Positions 44,101 through 51,340 of a DNA stretch of 64,000 nucleotides are shown here, piece after piece. A program made the position numbers and the translations under genes. The notes under the pieces were generated by a model that saw only the letters and a program-made list of their open reading frames with translations, searched no databases and was not told where the DNA came from. This DNA is from CAINVV01 sp037137375 (GTDB lineage: Bacteria > Bacteroidota > Bacteroidia > Bacteroidales > Prolixibacteraceae), in the NCBI GenBank assembly GCA_037137375.1, contig JBAXKJ010000007.1, forward strand, positions 105,724-169,723, read 5' to 3'. Position 1 is the stretch's first letter. Every line of letters begins with the position of its first letter.

Positions 44101-44285
44101 TTGGGTGTCGGGATTTTCCCGCGCTGCGGATTGTAACATTGAACGTCGCCATAGCCCAAATCGTCGGCCAGAATAACCAGGATATTGGGTTTGTCAGTCT
44201 GGTTCTTGGGTGAAGCATCAGCAGTAAATGCCGGTTGAACCGACGCAAAAGCTGCCGCAAAAAGGGCAATATTTTTTGTTTTCAT
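41145..44285 (-). CDS. Secreted sulfatase fused to a GH20 beta-N-acetylhexosaminidase
   Basis: 1046 residues with two complete enzymes. A signal peptide (1-22) precedes an S1 sulfatase (about 32-508). 'DKPNILVILADDLGYGD' has the calcium ligands Asp41-Asp42, and 'CSPSR' at 83-87 is the C-x-P-x-R site whose Cys becomes formylglycine. 'GKWHLGW' (136-142) and 'SDNG' (332-335) are also present. A GH20b-type beta domain (about 525-655) leads into the GH20 barrel: 'FEYRGFMLDVARHF' (663-676), 'HLHLTDDQGWRIEI' (698-711), and catalytic Asp838-Glu839 in 'IHIGGDECPKTRW'. It would desulfate and then remove a terminal GlcNAc/GalNAc, probably in the periplasm. The stop and start codons of the neighbours abut it (44285/44286). 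Confidence 0.93.
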   Translation of the reverse strand: MKTKNIALFAAAFASVQPAFTADASPKNQTDKPNILVILADDLGYGDVQCYNPQRGKIPTPNIDRLASQGMRFTDAHSSSSVCSPSRYSLLTGRYHWRTRLQSGIVNVFGERLIAPGRLTIAGLVKQSGYRTACIGKWHLGWDWPIESENRKFFSQIIPKVDEMEEMMVTSEEQVAWKALFSKAIPGGPTASGFDSYFGTDVPNWPPFCFIENDRTIGIPTEFLPAKNYQKNLASLNGPALKEWKLEDILPALIDRASAFLNDAATKKDPFLLYLPLTAPHTPLAVIDKWRNKSGLNTYADFVMETDAMIGRILDTLEKTGLAKNTLVILTSDNGCAKYIGVKDLEDKGHFPSGPLRGYKMDEWEGGHRIPFIVRWPGVVKPSSVCNQLVLQADMLATFAGILHQKLPENAGEDSFSFLPLLKGEDQPVRRDAVNCSLSGVFTLRRGDWKLITDSVSAPDSGQGLFKNTRLYNLADDLGESNNLVKEFPGKAKEMSSYLEQLIVKGRSTEGKDQKNDVVIKRYQRISPSIIPMPSSLRSMPGTFNLDKKTRIFLSPASLTARAAVDIFRMQLAGSMGFEMKYAANLPGSRAIVISQDNQISNREGYCLTVDKQKIEIRYRTESGLFYAFQTLRQLLPGTVESKTKIDGKWIVPCVEITDEPRFEYRGFMLDVARHFQPIEVLKKYVDLLAFYKINHFHLHLTDDQGWRIEIKKYPKLQEISSWRKESVVGHFGDKPRKYDGIRHGGFYTQEQLKELVRYAQERFITIIPEIEMPGHSTAALAAYPELTCFPKKFEVTPDYGVFEDVYCTKESTFKFLEDVLSEVVEIFPSKLIHIGGDECPKTRWKVCPTCQQRMKEENLKNENELQSYFIRRIQKFLNSKGRNIIGWDEIVEGGLTPGATLMYWRTWLKDQPVLEAAKDGFKVIMSPLEPFYFNLYEDKEKILTPLAYPGLIPLENVYKYNPVSDKLNAAEAKNIIGIQANLWSEYVTTGETAEYMTFPRLCALAEGAWSPAASKYYPDFIRRLKINSSHLDQMHVNYSKYFKNQ

Positions 44286-46121
44286 TTAAAAAAGCGATTG
44301 AATATCATTTTTAATTCTCGCGGCGATATCCGGTTGCAGGCCTTTGAGTCCATTGAATTCGATGTAGCCGTTGGCTACTCCCACGCCGGTCTTGATTTTC
44401 CTGGCTAGGTCCATCTGCGGTTCCCACATCTGGATGAAATGCCATGAGCAGGGAATCCAGGGCTTTTCGCACAAGGGAGCCTGAAATCGTATCGGCATCT
44501 TCCGGTACAAAGGATTACCAAGAAGGTTCGGATAGGAATGATCGCCTGCCTCACCATCTGCCCAGAGCACCATGCCGGACATGCTGCAATCGCTGGTTAG
44601 CAATGCTTTATCCTTTCCATAAGAGTGTATCAATGTACGCATATCCTTGATCACACCGATAGAGTGATCCGAAAGCGGACCTTTTCGGTCTGGATGCTCT
44701 TCATAGCCCAGACAGAGGAAGGTCTCGTCCAGCACGATCGCATCCGGATTTAAGATCTCCATGATGTACTCCGTCTGTTTCAACAGGTGATCTCGCCAGT
44801 CTTTGGCGGCGAAAGACATGAACCAGTTCGAACCGGCCGTGTCCACATTAGACCAGGGATAAGGAATCTGTTTGCCCTGCTCATTCACCATGATGGAATC
44901 CTTCAGTTTTGGGAATAAGGGTGAAGCATCGTCGAAACAAAGGGTATGCATGTAAACCGCAGGATGTGTCCCGACTGCTCTGGTTGCCGCTATCCGCTCC
45001 TTCATCTTCTTAATTGACATCTCCACAGAGCCGTTTTTATCTCCCTGCATGGCTTTCCAGGAAGGTCTGTTTGGTTGCAGGAAATCACCTATCGAAGGAT
45101 AATATCCGTGCTGGGTAGCCATTCCGACCCTGAACTGCTTAAAAAATTCGAGATCTGCTTCATAACCATCGCCCCGGTGACCATCCTTTCCGTGCGCCGA
45201 AGAGAGGAAATCATAATAGTGAACTTTTACCTCCCTCAACCATTCAGGCACGACGGCTAATTCGTGATGACCATAATGATGGAAGGCTTTCCAGGCAAGG
45301 CCTGAATCTTCTTGGTGGATATGCAGGAAACAGCGCAAGACCCTCTCCTCTCCTGCTTTCAGGGCAATTCTTTGTTGCGCGCTCCATTGGGGGATATTTT
45401 GTTCATTGGTCGTTTGCATGAATTCGCGCGCCTGGGAGGATTCTGTAAACATGGCCACCCGCCAGGGAGTCCCTGGGTAATAGCTATCGATGACCGGTGC
45501 CAGTAAGAGCGCTTTGGTCTTGCGGACAGACGGATTACTGGCCATCGGCTCGAGGTAGTGGCAGGCGAAAGGCTCTTTTCCAACCTGGTTGTCGCAGTCG
45601 GTCAGAAACTCCAGACTGCCGATGGAGGCGTGTCGAGTATCCTTGAAAAGACCTGCTGCAGAGATGGGTATATAAAGTTTTTGTCCGGCATACTGATCCG
45701 AAGAGTGCGTACTGGAGACAAATTTTACATCGATGTTTTTGATCGCACTGCTTGTGTTGCGAATTGTTATAGTTGCTTCCAACAGATCCTCCTCTGGTCC
45801 CAAACCGCTTTTATGCAGCCGATGGTGCAAGGACGCCTTCAGCTGATATTGTTCCACAGTTTCAGCTCCAGGCTTCAGGTTAATGGTTGATTTTCCGTTG
45901 GAATCATCGACTATAATACAACAAGCATCTAACACAGAAGCACTTGCCATCCTAACAAACGGCGCTCCATCACAAATCACCTGGCCAAACAATTTGCTGC
46001 CGGATGATTGTACCCACTTAATTGCCTGATTGGATCTTGTTATCCCAATCAATTGTTCAGGTATCAAAGCAGCTCCTGCGATACCTGCTCCCGCAATCTC
46101 CAAAAAATTTCGACGCTTCAT
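44286..46121 (-). CDS. Tat-exported probable TIM-barrel glycosidase of unknown family
   Basis: 611 residues. The start carries a Tat-like signal ('MKRRNFLEIAGAGIAGAALI'). The N-terminal half (about 35-300) is beta-rich and looks like a carbohydrate-binding or supersandwich domain. The C-terminal half looks like a (beta/alpha)8 hydrolase: 'PAVYMHTLCFDDASPLFPKL', 'GSNWFMSFAAKDWRDHLLKQ', 'LNPDAIVLDETFLCLGYEEH' (a beta-strand ending in Asp-Glu, a plausible catalytic acid), 'LLTSDCSMSGMVLWADGEAG'. The closest general impression is the DUF6259-like glycosidase group, but I do not recognise it with certainty. It directly abuts the sulfatase-GH20 gene. The palindromic repeat array lies just upstream of its start. 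Confidence 0.72.
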   Translation of the reverse strand: MKRRNFLEIAGAGIAGAALIPEQLIGITRSNQAIKWVQSSGSKLFGQVICDGAPFVRMASASVLDACCIIVDDSNGKSTINLKPGAETVEQYQLKASLHHRLHKSGLGPEEDLLEATITIRNTSSAIKNIDVKFVSSTHSSDQYAGQKLYIPISAAGLFKDTRHASIGSLEFLTDCDNQVGKEPFACHYLEPMASNPSVRKTKALLLAPVIDSYYPGTPWRVAMFTESSQAREFMQTTNEQNIPQWSAQQRIALKAGEERVLRCFLHIHQEDSGLAWKAFHHYGHHELAVVPEWLREVKVHYYDFLSSAHGKDGHRGDGYEADLEFFKQFRVGMATQHGYYPSIGDFLQPNRPSWKAMQGDKNGSVEMSIKKMKERIAATRAVGTHPAVYMHTLCFDDASPLFPKLKDSIMVNEQGKQIPYPWSNVDTAGSNWFMSFAAKDWRDHLLKQTEYIMEILNPDAIVLDETFLCLGYEEHPDRKGPLSDHSIGVIKDMRTLIHSYGKDKALLTSDCSMSGMVLWADGEAGDHSYPNLLGNPLYRKMPIRFQAPLCEKPWIPCSWHFIQMWEPQMDLARKIKTGVGVANGYIEFNGLKGLQPDIAARIKNDIQSLF

Positions 46122-46158
46122 ATATTTCTACTTTTCTTTTTCATACTACACCAACGCT

Positions 46159-46341
46159 CCGGCAGATTTGCAATCTGCCGGTATTCCTTCTTCTTCGCTA
46201 CAGCAGATTTATAATCTGCCATCTATATTCCTCTTAGCTCCAGCAGATTTGTAATCTGCTGGTTTTCCACCCTCTTCGCCCTAGCTCCGGCAGATTTGCA
46301 ATCTGCCGGCTATCTCCTCCAGCAGAATGCAAATCTACTGG
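46159..46341. repeat. Cluster of five palindromic repeats (same family as 14483 and 20319)
   Basis: Copies lie at 46159-46181 (arms CCGGCAGATT/AATCTGCCGG), 46203-46219 (core GCAGATT/AATCTGC), 46240-46262 (CCAGCAGATT/AATCTGCTGG), 46287-46309 (CCGG variant again) and 46319-46341 (imperfect, CCAGCAGAAT/AATCTACTGG). Most are preceded by a CTCC-like base run. Start-to-start spacing is irregular (roughly 32-47 bases), unlike CRISPR. The array fills the 243-base gap between two PUL genes. Confidence 0.85.
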
Positions 46342-46364
46342 AGCATGCTTGCACTTTGCATTTT

Positions 46365-47633
46365 TCACTTCTCCAAAGAAACCGCCTCTAACTTTGGCGA
46401 CAACCTGTGCATGACGAAAATCCCGATCAAATAACCAAAAGACGCCACAACAAAAGGAAAGACATACCCCGCTGTGCCTGCAGTGTTCAGCGCATACCCG
46501 ATCAGCAAAGAAGTAATCATCGCGCCAACAGCGCTGACAGTTGTTGCAAAGCCGATCACCGAACCGACAACGGATTTAGGAAAGAGGTCGGAGGCTACAG
46601 TAAAAATATTGGCCGACCACGAATTATGAGCCGCTGCAGCCAAGGCGATGAGGCCCACGCATAGGTAAATGGAGTCCAGAAATGGAACCAACATGACGGG
46701 CAGTACCAGTAAAGCACTGACCATCATGGTAATTTTTCTGGCAAAATTGACGGAACGTCCTTTCTTTAATAACCACGAAGACATTGCGCCACCGCCAATT
46801 CCGCCGAAATATCCAGTTATATATATGGTAATCAAAGGTATAGCAAGTCCGGACAGATTCACCCCGAATTTGGCATGGAGGAATTTGGCTCCCCAGAAAA
46901 GATAGAAATACCAAACCGGGTCGGCAAAGAGTTTTCCAAGGGCTACCACCCAGGTCTGCCGGTAAAAAATCAGCCTCTTCCAAGGAACTTTGATTTTTTC
47001 TACGGCGCCGTCACCCGAACGGATGTAATCCCTTTCTTCCTGGTTCACAAACCGCGATAAATCAGGTGTCCTGTAAACGACCAGCCACATCACCAGCCAA
47101 AGCACGCTAAGCAAACCAGAAAACAGAAATACAAACTGCCAGGAGACAAAAACCATCAAAATAACCGGGATAAGCAGAGGTGCCAGCACCTGTCCGACAT
47201 TGGATCCGCCATTAAAAAGGCCTGTAGCGAAGGCCCGCTCCTTAGCAGGAAACCACTCGGCAACCGTCTTGATGCTAGCCGGAAAATTGGCCGCCTGACC
47301 AATTCCAAGTCCCATGCGGGAAAAAGCGAACCCAATCCAACTTCGCGCCAGCGCATGGGAACTACTGGCTAATCCCCAGAGAAAAACGGCCAGCACGAAT
47401 CCCCAGCGGGTACCCAAACGATCCATGACGTAGCCCATGACAAATGTTCCAAGGGCATAGGTCAGCTGAAATGCAAAGACGATGTACCCATATTGTTGCT
47501 CATTCCAGCCCAGGCTCGCACCCAGGTCGGGTGCCAATATCCCAAGCAGGACACGGTCGAAATAGTTGATAGTCGTCGACAGAAAAAGCATGCCGATAAT
47601 CACCCACCGGAAATTGGATTTTGCAGAAGTCAT
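46365..47633 (-). CDS. MFS transporter of the anion:cation symporter (hexuronate/ExuT-like) group
   Basis: A 422-residue permease with about 12 membrane helices. 'RWVIIGMLFLSTTINYFDRVLLGILAPDL' and 'GIGQAANFPASIKTVAEWFPAKERAFATGLFNGGSNVGQ' (about residues 117-155) are the hallmarks of the ACS group (ExuT, GudP, DgoT), which imports hexuronates, glucarate, galactonate and similar acids with protons. It is in the middle of the PUL, 21 bases after the epimerase-like gene. It would bring a sugar acid or other small product of periplasmic breakdown into the cell. Actual substrate unknown. Confidence 0.88.
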   Translation of the reverse strand: MTSAKSNFRWVIIGMLFLSTTINYFDRVLLGILAPDLGASLGWNEQQYGYIVFAFQLTYALGTFVMGYVMDRLGTRWGFVLAVFLWGLASSSHALARSWIGFAFSRMGLGIGQAANFPASIKTVAEWFPAKERAFATGLFNGGSNVGQVLAPLLIPVILMVFVSWQFVFLFSGLLSVLWLVMWLVVYRTPDLSRFVNQEERDYIRSGDGAVEKIKVPWKRLIFYRQTWVVALGKLFADPVWYFYLFWGAKFLHAKFGVNLSGLAIPLITIYITGYFGGIGGGAMSSWLLKKGRSVNFARKITMMVSALLVLPVMLVPFLDSIYLCVGLIALAAAAHNSWSANIFTVASDLFPKSVVGSVIGFATTVSAVGAMITSLLIGYALNTAGTAGYVFPFVVASFGYLIGIFVMHRLSPKLEAVSLEK

Positions 47634-47654
47634 CCCAAGCGGTTTTTGGTCCGG

Positions 47655-48536
47655 TTATTTACCTGTAGCATATCTTTCACGGTAGGTATTCCAGGTAGCC
47701 ATCGATTTGGTCAGATTAGCCTCGGCATCCATTTTGATGTTGTAGCACTGCAATCCGATTCTTCCTTTGTAACCATTGTCTTTCAGCAATTTAACCAATG
47801 GATAGGGATCATAAGTCCCCTCGCCAAGCGGTTTGATCAGCCTGTCCCAATCATAGGTTTTCGTGTCACCCGTATCAGCTCCACAGAGTGAAAACATGAA
47901 CAAATGAGGCAAAGCCTTCAGTAGCTGTTGTTCAATGCCTGCGGGACCCTTCACCTTCAGATAATGACAGAGGTTAACGACGACTCCGAGGTTTGGTCGG
48001 TTCACCATCTTTACCAATTTCAAGGCATGATCAACGTCTTCACAATAAAAAGAAAAATGGGGATAAACAGAAAGCTTGACCTTGTATTTTGCGGCGTAAT
48101 CGGCCAGTTCGGTTAGTACAGCGGCAAATTTCAGGTCTCCTTCTTCCTTGTTTTTCATGAATTGGTCACTGTGCAGATGCAGGGTGAGCAAGAGATCACG
48201 CTTGTTTGAGTCTTTGATAAGATCCTTTAGCAAAGGATTATAAGCCGGAACCCCCGGATCAATTTTAATGGAAATATAGATTTCAGGAATGGCGAGCCCA
48301 ACTTTATCGAGGGCTTGACGGAAAGCCGGATAGCTTTCCTCACCGCTGCCGGAGATTCCACCATAACCGAGACGTTTGGCCAGATTTGCCTGATCTTCGA
48401 GGTTTGTCGGCGCATTGGGCAACCTCATGGCATTGTTGAAGCAGTAAAACAGGTTATCGAGCTTCTTTTTCCTGGCAAAACCATCCACAGACCCGATGAG
48501 AAGAACCGCAAGTAAGAGTAATACTATTTTTTTCAT
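47655..48536 (-). CDS. Secreted sugar-phosphate isomerase/epimerase-like TIM-barrel protein
   Basis: 293 residues. A Sec signal peptide ('MKKIVLLLLAVLLIGSVDGFA') predicts a periplasmic protein, although the family (xylose-isomerase-like TIM barrel, AP_endonuc_2) is named for cytoplasmic enzymes. Barrel strands are visible: 'GYGGISGSGEES', 'LLLTLHLHSDQF', 'KVKLSVYPHFSFYCED', 'NLGVVVNLCHYLKVKG' and 'GRIGLQCYNIKMDAE'. His in 'YPH' and 'NLCHYLK' are probable metal ligands. Exported relatives have been tied to epimerase, dehydratase or lyase steps on 3-keto-glycosides. Its partner is the exported oxidoreductase gene 11 bases upstream. Confidence 0.82.
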   Translation of the reverse strand: MKKIVLLLLAVLLIGSVDGFARKKKLDNLFYCFNNAMRLPNAPTNLEDQANLAKRLGYGGISGSGEESYPAFRQALDKVGLAIPEIYISIKIDPGVPAYNPLLKDLIKDSNKRDLLLTLHLHSDQFMKNKEEGDLKFAAVLTELADYAAKYKVKLSVYPHFSFYCEDVDHALKLVKMVNRPNLGVVVNLCHYLKVKGPAGIEQQLLKALPHLFMFSLCGADTGDTKTYDWDRLIKPLGEGTYDPYPLVKLLKDNGYKGRIGLQCYNIKMDAEANLTKSMATWNTYRERYATGK

Positions 48537-48547
48537 AAGATGAAGGA

Positions 48548-49906
48548 CTATTTTAAGGTGATCTGTTGATATTTATTCATCCAGTCGGCTACATTCTTAT
48601 CCAGCCATTTTTCGCGGATAGGCCGATAAAGCATGGCATCTGCCGCGGTATTGTTCTTGAATTTATTAGCGGCTTTGTCCCAGTTCAGTTCGGTTCCCTG
48701 TTTGATGGCAATCAATCCGAGGAGTGTTGTAGTGTACACATTATGACCAACTTCAAGAGGTTCAAAAGCCTTCTTGCCGGTCTCAATAGAGTGCAGAAAG
48801 TCAGCTTTATCGGTCATGGTGTCTTTGTAGGAAATCTCTTTTGGCCCCGGTACGTACTTGAGCATGGAAGGATCACTCACTTCCATAATATCCGGGTACG
48901 TGATTTTTATCCATCCATTATCACCCTCGAAACGCACGTATGGCTTGTCGATCGAGTAGTTCATGGTCATGCCGTCGGCATATTTATAAGCCACATCGAA
49001 TGATTCGATGGAATTCCACAATCCCTGAGTGAACTTTCCGGTCCCGGAGATTGAAACTGGCAGTTCCAGCTCTTTCTTCATCCCCCAGAGGGCGATATCG
49101 CAGAGGTGCGCTCCCCAGTTGGTAATCATGCCGTTGGAATAATCCTCGTTTCGCAGCCATCCCGGACGGGTTTCGATGGTATGCGGATCGTGTACGCGGG
49201 CACGGGTAAAAGGCGCCGGAAAGGCAGTCCCAAGCCACATATCGTAGTTCAGTTCCTTGGGGATCTCCATCTCAGGCTGTGGTCCGACGGCGCTGCCGGA
49301 TAACTCCGAAGGGACGCCCACTTTCACCGATTTCAGCTTTCCAATCACCTCATTATGGACAATTTCAATGGTTTTCCAGAAATGTGGCAGTGAGCGGAAT
49401 TCACTGTCAAGACGGTTGTGCACACCCTTGAACTTTACTGCCTCAATAAGGGCGCGGCTGTGCGAAAAGCTGACCGACAACGCCTTCTCTACCGAAACGT
49501 GCTTGCCTGCCAGTGCGGCAGCAATTCCGGCTGGAGCATGCCAATGGTCCGGCGTCGAAACCATAATAGCGTCAACACCTTTGTGGGCAATGAGTTCACG
49601 GTAGTCGTTGTATGTCTTTACACCTGTTCCGGCTTTGGAGGCATAAGCCTTGTCGATGACGGTCGCAGCATTCGCAAGACGCCAGGAATCGACATCATTA
49701 ATAGCCACGACACGGCAATTGTCGAGCTTCAGGAATCCGTTATTCAGGTTGGCACTGACTGCCTGTCGACCGACACCGATCATGCCCACATTAATCTTGT
49801 TGCTCGGCGCCGACTTGCCAAAAACGGATGACGGGACAATCGTAGGAACAATCAGGCCACCTAAGGCAACCATGCCATTTCTTTTGATAAATTCTTTGCG
49901 ATTCAT
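48548..49906 (-). CDS. Exported Gfo/Idh/MocA-family oxidoreductase
   Basis: 452 residues. The N-terminus 'MNRKEFIKRNGMVALGGLIVP' looks like a Tat signal with a lone-Arg or Lys-Arg variant, followed by the Rossmann motif 'NVGMIGVGRQA' (39-49). The family's 'STPDHWHA' (117-124) is present. The usual catalytic-region 'EKP' is 'EKA' here (Glu140-Lys141-Ala142). The C-terminal sheet domain contains 'NWGAHLCDIALWGMKKE', the common His/Asp region. Such proteins with tightly held NAD act as glycoside 3-dehydrogenases or as redox-cycling glycosidases (GH109 type). It lies between a UroD-like gene and the secreted epimerase-like gene. Confidence 0.88.
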   Translation of the reverse strand: MNRKEFIKRNGMVALGGLIVPTIVPSSVFGKSAPSNKINVGMIGVGRQAVSANLNNGFLKLDNCRVVAINDVDSWRLANAATVIDKAYASKAGTGVKTYNDYRELIAHKGVDAIMVSTPDHWHAPAGIAAALAGKHVSVEKALSVSFSHSRALIEAVKFKGVHNRLDSEFRSLPHFWKTIEIVHNEVIGKLKSVKVGVPSELSGSAVGPQPEMEIPKELNYDMWLGTAFPAPFTRARVHDPHTIETRPGWLRNEDYSNGMITNWGAHLCDIALWGMKKELELPVSISGTGKFTQGLWNSIESFDVAYKYADGMTMNYSIDKPYVRFEGDNGWIKITYPDIMEVSDPSMLKYVPGPKEISYKDTMTDKADFLHSIETGKKAFEPLEVGHNVYTTTLLGLIAIKQGTELNWDKAANKFKNNTAADAMLYRPIREKWLDKNVADWMNKYQQITLK

Positions 49907-49927
49907 TATTTTGATATTTTAGTTTAG

Positions 49928-51088
49928 TTAATATTTTCCATATTTATCCAGTGTTTCCAGCATTACCATGATGTTGCCGGGGGGCACCTCGCTCTGGATA
50001 TTGTGAACAGTAGTAAAGACAAATCCACCTCCGGGAGCCAGGTGATCGATGTTCCGCCTCACACTGTCGGCCACCTCAGAAGGCGAGCCGGAAGGAAGGA
50101 TTTTCTGGGTGTCTATCCCGCCGCCCCAGAAAACGATGTCGCGGCCGAAATCTTTTTTCAACAAGTCGGCTTCCATGCCGGCGGCCGTGATATGCACCGG
50201 ATTCAGGATATCGACACCCATTTCGATAAAATCGGGAATGATCGGGCGCACGTTTCCACAGGAGTGGAACATCACTTTGGCCCCTGGCGCCTTACGTCTC
50301 ATTGCCTGAAGGACCCGGCCCATATGAGGTTTATAATAATCGCGAAAATGTTCGGGCGAAATCAGCTGGGACTCCTGCGTACCATAATCATCCCCTTCAG
50401 CCACCACGTCCACCACATCACCCAGCTCGTTGAGCGCCATCTCCCAAAATTCGATCTTCAAATCCGCGATCTTTCCGATCAGTAGATCAGAAAATTCAGG
50501 GCACATGAAAGAATCCATCAGGGCGTTCGACATGCCGCGTACCCGCTGATGCATCTCAAAAACTCCGGCACAAAGTCCTTTTATCACCACCAACTTACCC
50601 ATGTCACGGTATTGAAGCGCCTTTTCCCTGAGTCCTGCCACCCTGCGTTTGTCTGCGGCATAAGGCCATTTAAACTCGATGATATCGCTTTCCGATGGAT
50701 CTTCCAGATGGGCCATCGGATTTTTTACCAACGAAAACCAGTGACCGTCATTCTTGGGAAAATGGTGGGTGAAATTCCACTCATCCTCATATTGAAGATA
50801 GTCCCCGGCATCTTTCAGCTGACTATAAATATCCCAATTGTGACTGGTAAGTGGCAGCAATCCTCTTGTATCCACCTTGAGTAAATCAAGTACCAAAGGG
50901 GATGGCACTACAATCTGCTGTATCACATCCGCCCAGACAGGCTCCTCAGAAGGCAGATTCAAATGCTTCAGAAGCTTCTGATAAGCCACGTTGGTGATGC
51001 CGGTCCAGGTAGATCCGGCCAGATCATAAGGGACCCTGTCAGGCTCCTTGTGATCTAGAGCAAGCAATATTCTTTCGCGCGAGTTCAT
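49928..51088 (-). CDS. UroD/MtaA-fold protein, probable methyltransferase-like enzyme (second)
   Basis: 386 residues of the uroporphyrinogen decarboxylase superfamily, with the typical opening 'MNSRERILLALDHKEPDRVP'. The site 'KVMFHSCGNVRPIIPDF' gives His275 and Cys277. Where the third zinc ligand Cys is expected (compare Cys318 of the 37697 protein), the sequence reads 'GGGFVFTTVHNIQSEVPPGNI', so His362 may replace it. There is no signal peptide, so it is cytoplasmic. It is the first gene after the susCD terminator and begins the enzyme part of the PUL. Members of this subgroup are found beside sugar genes but have no settled reaction. It is not expected to be HemE. Confidence 0.83.
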   Translation of the reverse strand: MNSRERILLALDHKEPDRVPYDLAGSTWTGITNVAYQKLLKHLNLPSEEPVWADVIQQIVVPSPLVLDLLKVDTRGLLPLTSHNWDIYSQLKDAGDYLQYEDEWNFTHHFPKNDGHWFSLVKNPMAHLEDPSESDIIEFKWPYAADKRRVAGLREKALQYRDMGKLVVIKGLCAGVFEMHQRVRGMSNALMDSFMCPEFSDLLIGKIADLKIEFWEMALNELGDVVDVVAEGDDYGTQESQLISPEHFRDYYKPHMGRVLQAMRRKAPGAKVMFHSCGNVRPIIPDFIEMGVDILNPVHITAAGMEADLLKKDFGRDIVFWGGGIDTQKILPSGSPSEVADSVRRNIDHLAPGGGFVFTTVHNIQSEVPPGNIMVMLETLDKYGKY

Positions 51089-51264
51089 ATTTAATTAGTT
51101 TATTTTAAAGGCTTTATCATTAACTCCTCACCTCCGGAAGCAGTCAATTGGAAATAAAGGGGCTATCAGGAAAAGATAGAGTATTAATTTACTATTAATC
51201 AATAATTTGACCATTACATAACAAGCAGAGAAAGAAAAATAGGAGTCTCATTTGAGGAAATTTT

Positions 51265-51300
51265 AAAAAAGGCGCCTGCCTGGTATAGCAAGCGCCTTTG
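51265..51300 (-). terminator. Intrinsic terminator after susD
   Basis: On the minus strand, AAAGGCGC pairs with GCGCCTTT, with further pairing TTGC/GCAG past a mismatch. It is followed by TTTTTT. It lies about 40 bases downstream of the SusD stop and may lower expression of the enzyme genes relative to susCD. Confidence 0.8.
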
Positions 51301-51340
51301 ATTTTCCGTCTAATTTAACACAAAACAGTCAAAAAAAGTA

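Noticed and set aside
46159..46341. Possible CRISPR array
   Set aside because: The repeats are palindromes of about 23 bases with irregular, short and similar gaps, the copies differ in sequence, and no cas gene is present.
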